DNA of 64,000 nt. It comes from AC-32 sp963755635. GTDB taxonomy: Bacteria > Actinomycetota > Thermoleophilia > Gaiellales > Gaiellaceae. Below, in pieces: positions 18,683 to 27,224 of this stretch. Both the position numbers and the translations under genes were made by a program. The number at the start of each line of letters is the position of its first letter. Position 1 is the stretch's first letter. Under the pieces are notes generated by a model. That model worked only from the letters and a program-made list of their open reading frames with translations. It was not told the origin of the DNA and searched no databases. The stretch is taken from NCBI GenBank assembly GCA_963755635.1, contig CAVWKS010000007.1:1-64000 (forward strand), given 5' to 3'.

Positions 18683-19310
18683 CGACCTGAACCTCTCGAA
18701 CCTCAAGCCGTCACAGCCACGCAAGTCGCGCAAGCGCGTCGGCCGCGGACTCGGCTCGGGCAAGGGCCGCTACTCAGGCCGCGGGCTGAAGGGCCAGAAG
18801 TCGCGCTCCGGCTCGCACAAGATGCGTGCCGGCTTCGAGGGTGGCCAGAGCCCGCTCTACATGCGGCTCGGCAAGCAGCGCGGCGGCTCCGCCGACGCGA
18901 TGGCCGTGGGGCCGCACCGCACGTCGACCGCGCCGGTCAACGTCGCGACGCTCGAGGAGCGCTTCGAGGCCGGCGCCGACGTGACGCCGGAGACGCTGGT
19001 CGAGAAGGGCGTCCTCAAGAACACGAAGACCGACGTCAAGATCCTCGGCAACGGCGACCTGAAGAAGCAGCTCGCCGTCACCGCGCACGCCGTCTCCGCG
19101 AGCGCGCGCGAGAAGATCGAGGCCGCCGGCGGCACGATCACGCTGCTGCGCGAGCCGAAGGAGCGCAAGCCCAAGCGGCGCCAGCGGCCCGCGCCGCCTG
19201 CAGAGCCCGAGGCGGAGGCACCCGAGGAGCAGCCTGAGGCGGAGGCCGAGCCCGAGGCCGCCGAGGAGCAGTCCGCGGCAGAGACCGAGGCGCCGGAGGA
19301 GGAGAGCTAG
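18675..19310 (+). CDS. rplO: Ribosomal protein L15 with acidic C-terminal extension
   Basis: L15 is a late 50S assembly protein. The core (aa 1 to about 155) shows KRVGRGLGSGKGRYSGRG and KSRSGSHKMRAGFEGGQ. About 55 extra residues, mainly Glu, Ala and Pro, make 211 aa against the usual 145-150. secY starts at the next base after the stop. Confidence 0.96.
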   Translation: MPDDLNLSNLKPSQPRKSRKRVGRGLGSGKGRYSGRGLKGQKSRSGSHKMRAGFEGGQSPLYMRLGKQRGGSADAMAVGPHRTSTAPVNVATLEERFEAGADVTPETLVEKGVLKNTKTDVKILGNGDLKKQLAVTAHAVSASAREKIEAAGGTITLLREPKERKPKRRQRPAPPAEPEAEAPEEQPEAEAEPEAAEEQSAAETEAPEEES

Positions 19311-20567
19311 GTGTTCAGCTGGCTGGCGAACGCCTGGCGGGTCCCGGAGCTCAGGCGCCGCGTCCTCTTTACGGCCCTGATCCTCGCGCTCTACCGGCTC
19401 GGCTCGTGGATCCCGGCGCCGGGCGTCGACTCGAGCGCGATCCAGGGCTACTTCAACAACAACGGCGGCGGCACGATCCTCGGCCTGCTGAGCGTCTTCT
19501 CGGGCGGCGCGCTCGCGCGCTTCTCGCTGTTCGCGCTCGGCATCATGCCCTACGTCACCGCCTCGATCATCCTCCAGCTCCTGACCGTCGTCATCCCGAA
19601 GCTCGAGGAGCTGCAGAAGGAAGGCGAGGCCGGGATGGCCAAGATCAACCAGTACACGCGCTACCTGACCGTGGCGCTTGCCGCCGCGCAGTCGACGGGC
19701 TACGCGTACCTCTTCCAGCGGCAGGGCATCCTCACGCACAACACCGGCCGCCTGGTACTGATCATCATCACGCTCACCGCCGGGACGACGCTATTGATGT
19801 GGATGGGCGAGCTGATCACGAAGCGCGGCGTCGGCAACGGCATCTCGCTGCTGATCTTCGCGTCGATCCTCTCGACCGCGCCCGCGGGCGTGACCGCCTG
19901 GTACAACGGCGGCCCGATGGAGAAGCTCTTCTTCCCGCTGATCGCGATCGGCATCGTCGTCGCGGTCGTCTTCATGCAGGAAGGCCAGCGGCGCATCCCG
20001 ATCCAGTACGCGAAGCGGATGGTGGGCCGGCGGATGACGAGCGGCGGCGCGACCTACATGCCGCTGCGCGTGAACATGGCCGGCGTCATCCCGATCATCT
20101 TCGCCGCGGCCGTGATGGCGTTCCCGCCGACGATCGGCCAGTACTTCCCGGCGACGCAGGGCTTCGTCAACCGGCACTTCCAGACCTCGAGCCTCACGTA
20201 CCTCGGCCTCGAGGCGACGCTGATCATCGTCTTCACGTACTTCTACACGGCGGTCCAGTTCAACCCGGTCGACCAGGCGGACAACCTGCGCAAGTACGGC
20301 GGCTACGTGCCCGGCATCCGGCCCGGCCCGCCGACCGCGCAGTACTTCGACCGCGTGCTGACAAGGCTGACGCTGCCCGGCTCGATCTATCTCGCGACCG
20401 TGGCGGTCCTGCCCAGCATCTTCATCCGCTACGGCGGGTTCTCGCAGGCGAACTCGCGCGCTCTCGGCGGCACGTCGGTTCTGATCGTGGTCGGCGTCGC
20501 GCTCGACACGATGCGCCAGATGGAGTCGCAGATGATGATGCGCTCCTACGAAGGCTTCTTGAAGTAG
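19311..20567 (+). CDS. secY: Protein translocase subunit SecY
   Basis: The channel of the Sec translocon; 418 aa with about ten membrane helices. It begins LANAWRVPELRRRVLFTALIL, has the plug-region IQGYFNNNGGG and the cytoplasmic loop KYGGYVPGIRPGPPTAQY. The start is the GTG directly after rplO. The TAG stop shares its last base with the adk GTG. Confidence 0.97.
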   Translation: MFSWLANAWRVPELRRRVLFTALILALYRLGSWIPAPGVDSSAIQGYFNNNGGGTILGLLSVFSGGALARFSLFALGIMPYVTASIILQLLTVVIPKLEELQKEGEAGMAKINQYTRYLTVALAAAQSTGYAYLFQRQGILTHNTGRLVLIIITLTAGTTLLMWMGELITKRGVGNGISLLIFASILSTAPAGVTAWYNGGPMEKLFFPLIAIGIVVAVVFMQEGQRRIPIQYAKRMVGRRMTSGGATYMPLRVNMAGVIPIIFAAAVMAFPPTIGQYFPATQGFVNRHFQTSSLTYLGLEATLIIVFTYFYTAVQFNPVDQADNLRKYGGYVPGIRPGPPTAQYFDRVLTRLTLPGSIYLATVAVLPSIFIRYGGFSQANSRALGGTSVLIVVGVALDTMRQMESQMMMRSYEGFLK

Positions 20568-21148
20568 TGGCTCTGAACGTCCTGCTGCTCGGCCCGCAGG
20601 GCGCCGGCAAGGGAACCCAGGGCAAGCTGATCGCGTCCGAGTACGGGATCCCGCACATCGCGACCGGCGACATCCTGCGGGCGGCGATCGCGACGGAGAG
20701 CGAGCTCGGGCGGCTCGTCAGGCCGCTCTACGACGCAGGCCAGCTCGTTCCCGACGACTTGATGATCGGGCTGATCCGAGAGCGACTCGCAGAGGACGAC
20801 GCCAGGGAGGGGTTCGTGCTCGACGGCTTTCCGCGCACGGCGGTCCAGGCAGAGGCGCTCGACGAGATGCTCGACGAGATCGGCCGTCCGCTGACGGTCG
20901 TCTTCGAGTTCCAGCTACCGGAGGCGGTCTGCCTGGAGCGGCTGCGCCTGCGCGCACGGGAGGAGGGCCGGGTGGACGACACCGAGGACGCGATCCGGAT
21001 GCGCCTCGCGCTCTACCACGAGCAGACCGAGCCGCTGATCGAGCACTATCGCGCGCGCGGGAGCCTCGTCGGGATCCCGGCGGACCGGTCGGTCGAGCAG
21101 GTCTTTGCCGAGATCCAGCAGGCCCTCGAGCAGGCGGCGGTCAGGTGA
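20567..21148 (+). CDS. adk: Adenylate kinase (short form)
   Basis: Converts AMP + ATP to 2 ADP; 193 aa from GTG 20567. The P-loop is LLLGPQGAGKGTQ (about aa 6-18), followed by HIATGDILRAAI and the DGFPRT motif. The LID is the short type without a zinc-binding insert (REEGRVDDTEDAI), as in many actinobacteria. Coupled to secY and to map. Confidence 0.96.
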   Translation: MALNVLLLGPQGAGKGTQGKLIASEYGIPHIATGDILRAAIATESELGRLVRPLYDAGQLVPDDLMIGLIRERLAEDDAREGFVLDGFPRTAVQAEALDEMLDEIGRPLTVVFEFQLPEAVCLERLRLRAREEGRVDDTEDAIRMRLALYHEQTEPLIEHYRARGSLVGIPADRSVEQVFAEIQQALEQAAVR

Positions 21149-21909
21149 TTATCCGCAAGTCAGAGCAGGAGATCGAGCGGATGGCCCGCGCGGGCGCCGT
21201 CGTCGCGGAGGTGCTCGCGCTGCTCGGCGAGCGGGCGAGGCCCGGCGTGACGACCGAGGAGCTCGATGCGCTTGCCGACGACTTCATTCGCTCGCAGGGA
21301 GGCCAGCCGACGTTCAAGGGTTACCGCGGCTACCCGGCCTCGATCTGCGCGTCGCCGAACGACATGGTCGTGCACGGGATTCCGGGCCCGTATGCGCTTC
21401 GTGAGGGCGACGTCCTCTCGGTCGACGTCGGCGTCACGCTCGACGGCTTCGTGGCCGACTCCGCCTACACGTTTCCGGTCGGCGAGATCTCGCCCGACGC
21501 CGAGCGCCTGCTCGACGGCTGCCGCGCGGCGCTGGCCGCGGGGATCGAGCAGTGCCGGGCGGGCAACCACCTGTCGGACATCTCGCACGCGATCCAGGCT
21601 GCCACCGAGGAGGAGGGCTTCTCGGTCGTGCGCAGCCTGGTCGGCCACGGCGTCGGCCGTGCGATGCACGAGGAGCCCCAGATCCCGAACTACGGCGAGC
21701 CCGGCCGCGGACCCGTGCTCTCGTCCGGAATGACCTTCGCGATCGAGCCGATGATCAATGCCGGCGGCGAGGACGTCGAGGTCCACGACGACGGCTGGTC
21801 GATCTCGACCGCCGACGGCTCGCTCTCGGCGCATTTCGAGCACACCGTCGCGATCACCGAGGACGAGCCGCGCATCCTGACCACCGTTCGCGAAGGAGTG
21901 CACACATGA
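21145..21909 (+). CDS. map: Methionine aminopeptidase type I
   Basis: Removes initiator Met from nascent proteins; 254 aa. Metal ligands sit in DVGVTLDGFVADSAYTF (two Asp), GHGVGRAMHEEP (His), FAIEPMI (Glu) and EHTVAIT (Glu). The GTG at 21145 overlaps the adk stop. The 3' end overlaps the next gene (ATGA). Confidence 0.96.
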   Translation: MIIRKSEQEIERMARAGAVVAEVLALLGERARPGVTTEELDALADDFIRSQGGQPTFKGYRGYPASICASPNDMVVHGIPGPYALREGDVLSVDVGVTLDGFVADSAYTFPVGEISPDAERLLDGCRAALAAGIEQCRAGNHLSDISHAIQAATEEEGFSVVRSLVGHGVGRAMHEEPQIPNYGEPGRGPVLSSGMTFAIEPMINAGGEDVEVHDDGWSISTADGSLSAHFEHTVAITEDEPRILTTVREGVHT

Positions 21910-22982
21910 GCGATCCGCGCATCGACGACTACGCCAAGCTGCTCGTCGAGGAGTGTCTCGACGTCCAGCCGGGCTGGCAGGTGATGGTCTCGGCCGGCGT
22001 GCTCGCGAGGCCACTGATCGAGTCCGTCTTCCGCCTGCTCGGGCAGAAGGGCGCCTACGCGATCCCGCGCATCAGCTTCGGCGCCGGGTTCAACCTCGCT
22101 TGGGCGCAGGAAGCGCCCGTCGAGTTGCTCGACAACCCCGCGCCGATCGAGGTGCATCCGTACCACGAGGCCGACGCCTGGATCGGAATCGAGGCGCCCG
22201 AAAACACCCGTGAGCTGACAGGCCTCGATCAGGAGCGCCTCGGCCGGCTCCAGGCGGGCATTCGCCCGCACGTCGAGCGCGTCTTCACCTTCGATCTCAA
22301 GTGGGTCGGCTGCCAGTTCCCGACCCCGGCGCTTGCCCAGGAGGCCGGGATGTCGCTCAACGACTTCTCCGACTTCCTCTTCGGCGCCTGCCTGCTCGAC
22401 TGGAGCGCCGAGAAGGAGCGGATGAGCCACTACGCCGAGCAGTTCGACCAGGGCAAGGAAGTGCGGATCGTGGCGGAGGGAACCGACCTGACGCTCAGCG
22501 TGGAGGGGCGCGAGGGCGAGGTGGACGCCGGCGGCGCGAACATGCCGGGCGGGGAGTTCTTCTACTCGCCGATCGAGGACTCGGCGAACGGGACGATCGC
22601 CTTCACCGAGTTCCCAGCGGTCTACGCCGGCCGCGAGGTGACCGGGATCAGGCTCCGCTTCGAGGACGGCAAAGTCGTCGACGCCTCGGCCGATGCGAAC
22701 GAAGAATTCCTGCTCGAGACGCTCGACCTCGACGAGGGCGTCCGCAGGCTCGGCGAGCTCGGCATCGGCTGCAACCCGCGGATCACGCAGCACATGAAGA
22801 ACACGCTCTTCGACGAGAAGATCGACGGCACCGTTCACCTCGCGCTCGGCAACGGCCTGCCCGAGGTCGGCGGCAAGAACGTCAGCCAGGTGCACTGGGA
22901 CATCGTCAAGGACCTGCGCAACGGCGGGCGCCTGGAGCTCGACGGCAAGGTCGTGCAGGAGGGCGGTAAGTGGCTCATCTAG
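21906..22982 (+). CDS. M29-family metallo-aminopeptidase
   Basis: A 358-aa protein of the thermophilic aminopeptidase T/AmpS family. It has GVLARPLIESVFRLLG, GGEFFYSPIEDSANG and the C-terminal HLALGNGLPEVGG and SQVHWDIVKDL block, which supplies histidine and Asp metal ligands. Its ATG overlaps the map stop, so it is co-translated with the Met-removing enzyme; a shared part in trimming new proteins is inference. This gene is not part of the classical spc operon. Confidence 0.88.
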   Translation: MSDPRIDDYAKLLVEECLDVQPGWQVMVSAGVLARPLIESVFRLLGQKGAYAIPRISFGAGFNLAWAQEAPVELLDNPAPIEVHPYHEADAWIGIEAPENTRELTGLDQERLGRLQAGIRPHVERVFTFDLKWVGCQFPTPALAQEAGMSLNDFSDFLFGACLLDWSAEKERMSHYAEQFDQGKEVRIVAEGTDLTLSVEGREGEVDAGGANMPGGEFFYSPIEDSANGTIAFTEFPAVYAGREVTGIRLRFEDGKVVDASADANEEFLLETLDLDEGVRRLGELGIGCNPRITQHMKNTLFDEKIDGTVHLALGNGLPEVGGKNVSQVHWDIVKDLRNGGRLELDGKVVQEGGKWLI

Positions 22983-23083
22983 CGGACCACGATTCGTTGC
23001 TCTTGTAGCGAGCCTGTGGGAAGATCGGGGGCGCCTCACGCGTCCAGAGGTTGACGCAACGTACCCCGACGGAGGAGTAGGAG

Positions 23084-24319
23084 ATGGAGGCACACAGCAA
23101 GGCAAGGCTTGTCGAGTCGCCGAGCATGCAGGGCGGCGTCACGACAACGGTCTCGCGCTCGGAGATCGAGGAGACGCTGGGCTCGTCCGACGGCCCGGCC
23201 GTGCTTGTCCTCGACATCGCCCGGCGTGGAGAGCACGAGAGCGCCGACGTGGAAGCGCACACCATCGAGATCGAGCTCGAGAAGCCCGACCTCGAGCAGA
23301 TCCTGCGCACAGCGAGCGGCGATGCGATCGAGCTCCGCTTCGACCAGGGCGAGCTCGAGCAGGCGCTCGACGGCGCCGATGTGGACGCGCACGGACTGCG
23401 CGAGAAGGCGCTCATCCTGACGGTCGCAGCCGCAACCGCAGCCGGCGTAGCCGGCCACGCCGCGGCGATGCCGGTCGTCGAGGGTGGAGCACCCTCAGCC
23501 GTGAGTGCTCCGATCAGCGACGTCGTCAGCGGCGGCCCGGCCGGTCAGACGGCCGCGTCCTCCGCGCTCGTCAGCGATGTCGTCAGCGGCGGACCCGCCG
23601 GCCAGACGGCTGCCGGGGCCGAGCTCACCGCAGCGACCGCCGGTGGCCCCGAGTGGCCCCGCGCGGCAGCGGCAGCATCCACCGAGCAGACTCCGCTCGT
23701 GAGCGACGTCGTCAGCGGCGGCGCCGCAGGCCAGACAGCCGAGTCGTCGGCACTCGTCAGCGACGTCGTCAGCGGCGGCCCCGCCGGCCAGACAGCCGAG
23801 TCGTCGGCACTCGTCAGCGACGTCGTCAGCGGCGGCCCCGCCGGCCAGACGGCCGAGTCGTCGGCACTCGTCAGCGACGTCGTCAGCGGCGGCCCCGCCG
23901 GCCAGACGGCTGCCGCCGAGGCCGAGCTCACCGCAGCGACCACCGGCGGCCCCGAGTGGCCCCGCGCGGCAGCGGCGGCATCCACCGAGCAGACGCCGCT
24001 CGTCAGCGACGTCGTCAGCGGAGGCTCCGCGGGCCAGACGGCCGCGGAGAGCGAGCTCACCGCAGCGACCGCCGGCGGCCCCGAGTGGCCCCGCGCGGCA
24101 GCGGCGGCAGCGACCGAGCAAACGCCGCTCGTCAGCGATGTCGCCGGCGGCGGTCCCGCGACGCCGGTCTCCGCGTCGGCCGAGCCGGCCGGCGGTGGAG
24201 GAGGAATCACCATCTCGTCTTCCGAGGCAGTCGGAGCGGGACTTGGTGGAATCGCACTCCTCATCACCGGCGCCAGCTTCGCTGCCGCATCGCGGCGGCG
24301 ACCGAGGCCCGCACTCTAA
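23084..24319 (+). CDS. Repeat-rich membrane protein of unknown function
   Basis: A 411-aa protein that I cannot assign to a family. ATG 23084 has an excellent ribosome site (GGAGGAGTAGGAG). The layout has four parts. The N-terminal acidic domain spans aa 1-106. A membrane helix spans about aa 107-130 (ALILTVAAATAAGVAG). Eight repeats built on SDVVSGGPAGQTA span aa 144-363. The C-terminal membrane helix (VGAGLGGIALLITGASFAAA) is followed by RRRPRP. Short repeats are 19 aa; long ones add a module containing ELTAATAGGPEWPRAAAAA. Charge at both ends suggests cytoplasmic termini with an extracytoplasmic repeat loop (inference). It lies between map/peptidase and infA. Confidence 0.85.
   Translation: MEAHSKARLVESPSMQGGVTTTVSRSEIEETLGSSDGPAVLVLDIARRGEHESADVEAHTIEIELEKPDLEQILRTASGDAIELRFDQGELEQALDGADVDAHGLREKALILTVAAATAAGVAGHAAAMPVVEGGAPSAVSAPISDVVSGGPAGQTAASSALVSDVVSGGPAGQTAAGAELTAATAGGPEWPRAAAAASTEQTPLVSDVVSGGAAGQTAESSALVSDVVSGGPAGQTAESSALVSDVVSGGPAGQTAESSALVSDVVSGGPAGQTAAAEAELTAATTGGPEWPRAAAAASTEQTPLVSDVVSGGSAGQTAAESELTAATAGGPEWPRAAAAAATEQTPLVSDVAGGGPATPVSASAEPAGGGGGITISSSEAVGAGLGGIALLITGASFAAASRRRPRPAL
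23513..24172 (+). repeat. In-frame tandem repeats within the membrane protein gene
   Basis: Eight units of 57 bases (19 codons) or roughly 125-135 bases (longer, with the WPR module). Units 3-5 are nearly identical at DNA level, pointing to recent duplication or gene conversion. Unit order: short, long, short, short, short, long, long, truncated. Confidence 0.9.
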
Positions 24320-24343
24320 GCGCGAGCCGAGCCGAATCCACGT

Positions 24344-24378
24344 CGAGGGCCCTGGAATCCAGGGCCCTCGGCCATTTT
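24344..24378 (+). terminator. Intrinsic terminator between the repeat protein and infA
   Basis: A perfect 12-bp stem (CGAGGGCCCTGG at 24344-24355, CCAGGGCCCTCG at 24359-24370) with an AAT loop. TTTT follows at 24375-24378. It separates the spc part from the infA-alpha part of the superoperon. Confidence 0.8.
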
Positions 24379-24383
24379 GCGTT

Positions 24384-24456
24384 TGCTACCATTGGCACCC
24401 GCGGCGAAAGCCGTGTTTTTCCGTGTTCCCAACCGCGCTCGGCGAGCGCGGTTTCT
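24384..24456 (+). promoter_or_regulatory. Probable infA promoter and hairpin leader
   Basis: The extended -10 TGC-TACCAT (24384-24392) matches the -10 of the rpsL promoter (TACCAT), but no good -35 is visible. The leader has a perfect 10-bp hairpin (AACCGCGCTC at 24431-24440, GAGCGCGGTT at 24444-24453, GGC loop), with TTTCTG running from the end of the stem. It lies only 12 bases before the infA ATG. It looks like an intrinsic attenuator or a translation-control hairpin. Confidence 0.5.
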
Positions 24457-24465
24457 GTGAGGTAG

Positions 24466-24690
24466 ATGGCGCAGAAAGAAGAGAAAATCGAGGTCGAGGG
24501 CGAGATCGTCGAGGCGCTCCCCAGCACGATGTTCCGGGTGCAGATCGACGGGATGGACCAGACGGTCCTGGCCACGATCTCCGGGAAGATGCGCAAGCAC
24601 TACATCCGCATCCTCCCGGGCGACAAGGTCAAGGTCGAGCTCAGCCCCTACGACCTGACCAGAGGAAGGATTACGTACCGACACCGATGA
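24466..24690 (+). CDS. infA: Translation initiation factor IF-1
   Basis: IF-1 blocks the A site during initiation; 74 aa, one OB fold (EGEIVEALPSTMFRVQI, GKMRKHYIRILPGDKV, RGRITYRHR). The ATG follows GTGAGG. First gene after the terminator and putative promoter; overlaps rpmJ (ATGA). Confidence 0.97.
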   Translation: MAQKEEKIEVEGEIVEALPSTMFRVQIDGMDQTVLATISGKMRKHYIRILPGDKVKVELSPYDLTRGRITYRHR

Positions 24691-24800
24691 AAGTCAGAGC
24701 TTCAGTCAAGCCCATGTGCGAGCGCTGCCGCGTGATCAAGCGGCACGGCAAGACCATGGTCATCTGCACGAACCCGCGCCACAAGCAGAGGCAGGGCTAG
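24687..24800 (+). CDS. rpmJ: Ribosomal protein L36
   Basis: L36, 37 aa: KVRASVKPMCERCRVIKRHG, then VICTNPRHKQRQG. The Cys-Cys-Cys-His zinc ribbon is complete. Overlaps the infA stop. Confidence 0.97.
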   Translation: MKVRASVKPMCERCRVIKRHGKTMVICTNPRHKQRQG

Positions 24801-24804
24801 CGCG

Positions 24805-25188
24805 ATGGCTCGAATTGCCGGCGTCAACATCCCGAACCAGAAGCGGCTCGAGATCGGGCTGACCTACATCTACGGGATCGGCCACTCGACCGCGAAGAAG
24901 ATCTGCGTCGAGACTGGCCTCTCGCCCGACGAGAAGGTCAAGGACCTGACCGACGAGGAGGTCACGAAGCTGCGCGACTTCATCGACGGGAAGCTTCAGG
25001 TTGAGGGCGACCTCCGCCGCGAGCGCCAGCAGTCGATCAAGCGGCTGCAGGAGATCGGCGCCTACCGCGGGATCCGCCATCGTCGCGGGCTCCCGGTGAA
25101 CGGCCAGCGCACGAAGACGAACGGCCGCACGCGCAAGGGCCCGAAGAAGACGGTCGGCCGCGGCAAGAAAGCACCGACCAAGACCTAG
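24805..25188 (+). CDS. rpsM: Ribosomal protein S13
   Basis: S13 contacts P-site tRNA and the subunit bridge; 127 aa. It has ARIAGVNIPNQKRLEIGLTY, then YRGIRHRRGLPVNGQRTKTN, with a basic tail. Starts 4 bases after rpmJ. Confidence 0.97.
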   Translation: MARIAGVNIPNQKRLEIGLTYIYGIGHSTAKKICVETGLSPDEKVKDLTDEEVTKLRDFIDGKLQVEGDLRRERQQSIKRLQEIGAYRGIRHRRGLPVNGQRTKTNGRTRKGPKKTVGRGKKAPTKT

Positions 25189-25191
25189 TTG

Positions 25192-25596
25192 ATGGCGCCT
25201 CCTCGCAGACAGGCGACGCGCGGCCGCACGCGCCGGCGCGTCAGGAAGAACATCGCCATCGGCCAGGCGCACATCAAGACGTCGTTCAACAACACGATCG
25301 TCTCGCTGACCGACAACGAGGGCAACGTCATCGCGTGGGAGTCCGCCGGCTCGGCCGGCTTCAAGGGCTCGCGCAAGTCGACGCCGTTCGCCGCGCAGGT
25401 CACCGCCGACGCGTGTGCGCGCAAGGGCATGGAGCACGGCCTGCAGAAGGTCGAGGTCTTCGTCAAGGGCCCGGGCGCGGGGCGCGAGACGGCGATCCGC
25501 TCGCTCCAGGCCGCCGGTCTCGAGATCCTCGGCGTCAAGGACGTCACCCCGCAGGCGCACAACGGCGTTCGCCCCAAGAAGCGGAGGCGCGTCTAG
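25192..25596 (+). CDS. rpsK: Ribosomal protein S11
   Basis: S11 of the platform; 134 aa from ATG 25192 (a TTG just ahead is in frame). It has AHIKTSFNNTIVSLTD, then FVKGPGAGRETAIRSL. The TAG stop shares a base with the rpsD GTG. Confidence 0.97.
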   Translation: MAPPRRQATRGRTRRRVRKNIAIGQAHIKTSFNNTIVSLTDNEGNVIAWESAGSAGFKGSRKSTPFAAQVTADACARKGMEHGLQKVEVFVKGPGAGRETAIRSLQAAGLEILGVKDVTPQAHNGVRPKKRRRV

Positions 25597-26216
25597 TGGC
25601 CCGCGATCGCAGCCCGAAGTGCAAGCAGTGCCGCCGCGAGGGCATGAAGCTCTTCCTCAAGGGCGAGCGCTGCCTGACCGAGAAGTGCGCGATCGAGCGC
25701 CGCAGCTATCCGCCGGGCGAGCACGGCCGCGGCCGGATCAAGCAGTCCGAGTATCTGCTGCAGCTGCGCGAGAAGCAGAAGGCGCGCCGCTACTACGGCC
25801 TGCTCGAGAAGCAGTTCCGTACGTACTACTCGAAGGCCGCGAAGGGGTCGGGCATCACCGGCGAGACGCTGCTGCGGATGCTCGAGACCCGGCTCGACAA
25901 TGTCGTCTACCGCCTCGGCTTCGCCGCCTCGCGCGCGCAGGCCCGGCAGCTCGTCCGCCACGGCCACTTCCAGGTCAACGGGCGCCGCGTGAACATCCCG
26001 AGCTACCAGGTGCGGCCCGACGACGTGATCATGGTCCGTCAGGGCAGCCCGGCTGAGCAGGTGATCCGCGACGCGACCGACCTGACCGCCTCGGTCACGC
26101 CCTGGCTGCAGGCCGACCACGACGGGCTCACCGGCAAGGTGCTCAAGTGGCCGGAGCGCGAGGAGATCGACACGCCCGTCCAGGAATCGCTCATCGTCGA
26201 GCTCTACTCGAAGTAA
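25596..26216 (+). CDS. rpsD: Ribosomal protein S4
   Basis: S4 starts 30S assembly; 206 aa. The N-terminus has a four-cysteine set (CKQC, then CLTEKC), so this is the zinc-binding form. SRAQARQLVRHGHFQVNGRR is the S4 domain. Start GTG 25596, coupled to rpsK. Confidence 0.97.
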   Translation: MARDRSPKCKQCRREGMKLFLKGERCLTEKCAIERRSYPPGEHGRGRIKQSEYLLQLREKQKARRYYGLLEKQFRTYYSKAAKGSGITGETLLRMLETRLDNVVYRLGFAASRAQARQLVRHGHFQVNGRRVNIPSYQVRPDDVIMVRQGSPAEQVIRDATDLTASVTPWLQADHDGLTGKVLKWPEREEIDTPVQESLIVELYSK

Positions 26217-26240
26217 AGAAGGAACGAAGGAAAGGAAGGA

Positions 26241-27224
26241 ATGGCAGTTCGAACCAGCTTGATGGAGTTCCAGGTCCCGCGGATCGTCCACGAGGAAGTC
26301 GACGACAACCGCGGCGTCTTCGTGATCGAGCCGCTCGACCGCGGCTTTGGCTACACGTTCGGCAACTCGCTGCGCCGCGTGCTGCTCTCGTCGCTCGAGG
26401 GCGCCGCCGTCACCTCGGTCAAGATCGAGGGCGTCGCGCACGAGTTCACGACCCTGCCGGGCGTCCGCGAGGACGTCACCGACATCCTGCTCAACTTCAA
26501 GAACCTGATCTGCCGGCTGCACGGCGAGTCGCCGGAGATCGAGGTGCGCCTGAACGCGAAGGGCGCGGGAGTGGTCAAGGCCTCCGACATCGAGGCGCCG
26601 GCGGAGCTCGAGGTTCTGAACCCGGACCTCGAGATCGCGAACCTCTCGGACAAGGGCAAGCTCGAGGTGACGCTCACGATCGGGCGCGGCCGCGGCTACG
26701 TCCCGGCCGAGCTCAACACCGGCCCCGAGCACACGATCGGCGTGATCCCGATCGACTCGATCTTCTCACCGGTGCGGCGAGTCTCGTACGACGTCGAAGC
26801 CGCGCGCGTGGGACAGCGCACCGACTACGACAAGCTGCGGATCGACATCACCACCGACGGCTCGATCGATCCTCGCGACTCGATCGGCCAGGCGGCGGAG
26901 ATCCTGATCCGCCAGCTCGCGATCTTCACCGACCTCGACCGGATCGAGGGCTTCGGCGAGGCCGCTGCGGCCGAGGCTCAGGCCGAGCCGGCACTGGCTC
27001 ACGGGATGGAGAACTTCCCGATCGAGGAGCTCGAGCTCGGCGTGCGTTCCTACAACTGCCTCAAGCGCGTCGGCATCGAGACGATCGGCGACCTCGTCAC
27101 CAAGACCGAGAACGAGCTCGCGGCGATCCCGAACTTCGGCAAGAAGTCGATCGAAGAGGTCAAGGAGACGCTGGCAACGCACGGCCTGACCCTGCGCGGC
27201 GGCGAGGACGGCGCCTCGGCGTGA
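26241..27224 (+). CDS. rpoA: RNA polymerase subunit alpha
   Basis: Alpha scaffolds the polymerase and contacts activators; 327 aa. The N-terminal dimerisation domain has RGFGYTFGNSLRRVLLSSLEG. The C-terminal domain (about aa 255-320) has ELELGVRSYNCLKRVGIETI and FGKKSIEEVKE. The ATG follows a long purine-rich site. Overlaps rplQ (GTGA). Confidence 0.98.
   Translation: MAVRTSLMEFQVPRIVHEEVDDNRGVFVIEPLDRGFGYTFGNSLRRVLLSSLEGAAVTSVKIEGVAHEFTTLPGVREDVTDILLNFKNLICRLHGESPEIEVRLNAKGAGVVKASDIEAPAELEVLNPDLEIANLSDKGKLEVTLTIGRGRGYVPAELNTGPEHTIGVIPIDSIFSPVRRVSYDVEAARVGQRTDYDKLRIDITTDGSIDPRDSIGQAAEILIRQLAIFTDLDRIEGFGEAAAAEAQAEPALAHGMENFPIEELELGVRSYNCLKRVGIETIGDLVTKTENELAAIPNFGKKSIEEVKETLATHGLTLRGGEDGASA

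Noticed and set aside
23495..24267. Antisense open frames and apparent regularly spaced repeats
   Set aside because: The repeats are in-frame codon repeats of the membrane protein. No unique spacers, no cas genes, so not a CRISPR array.
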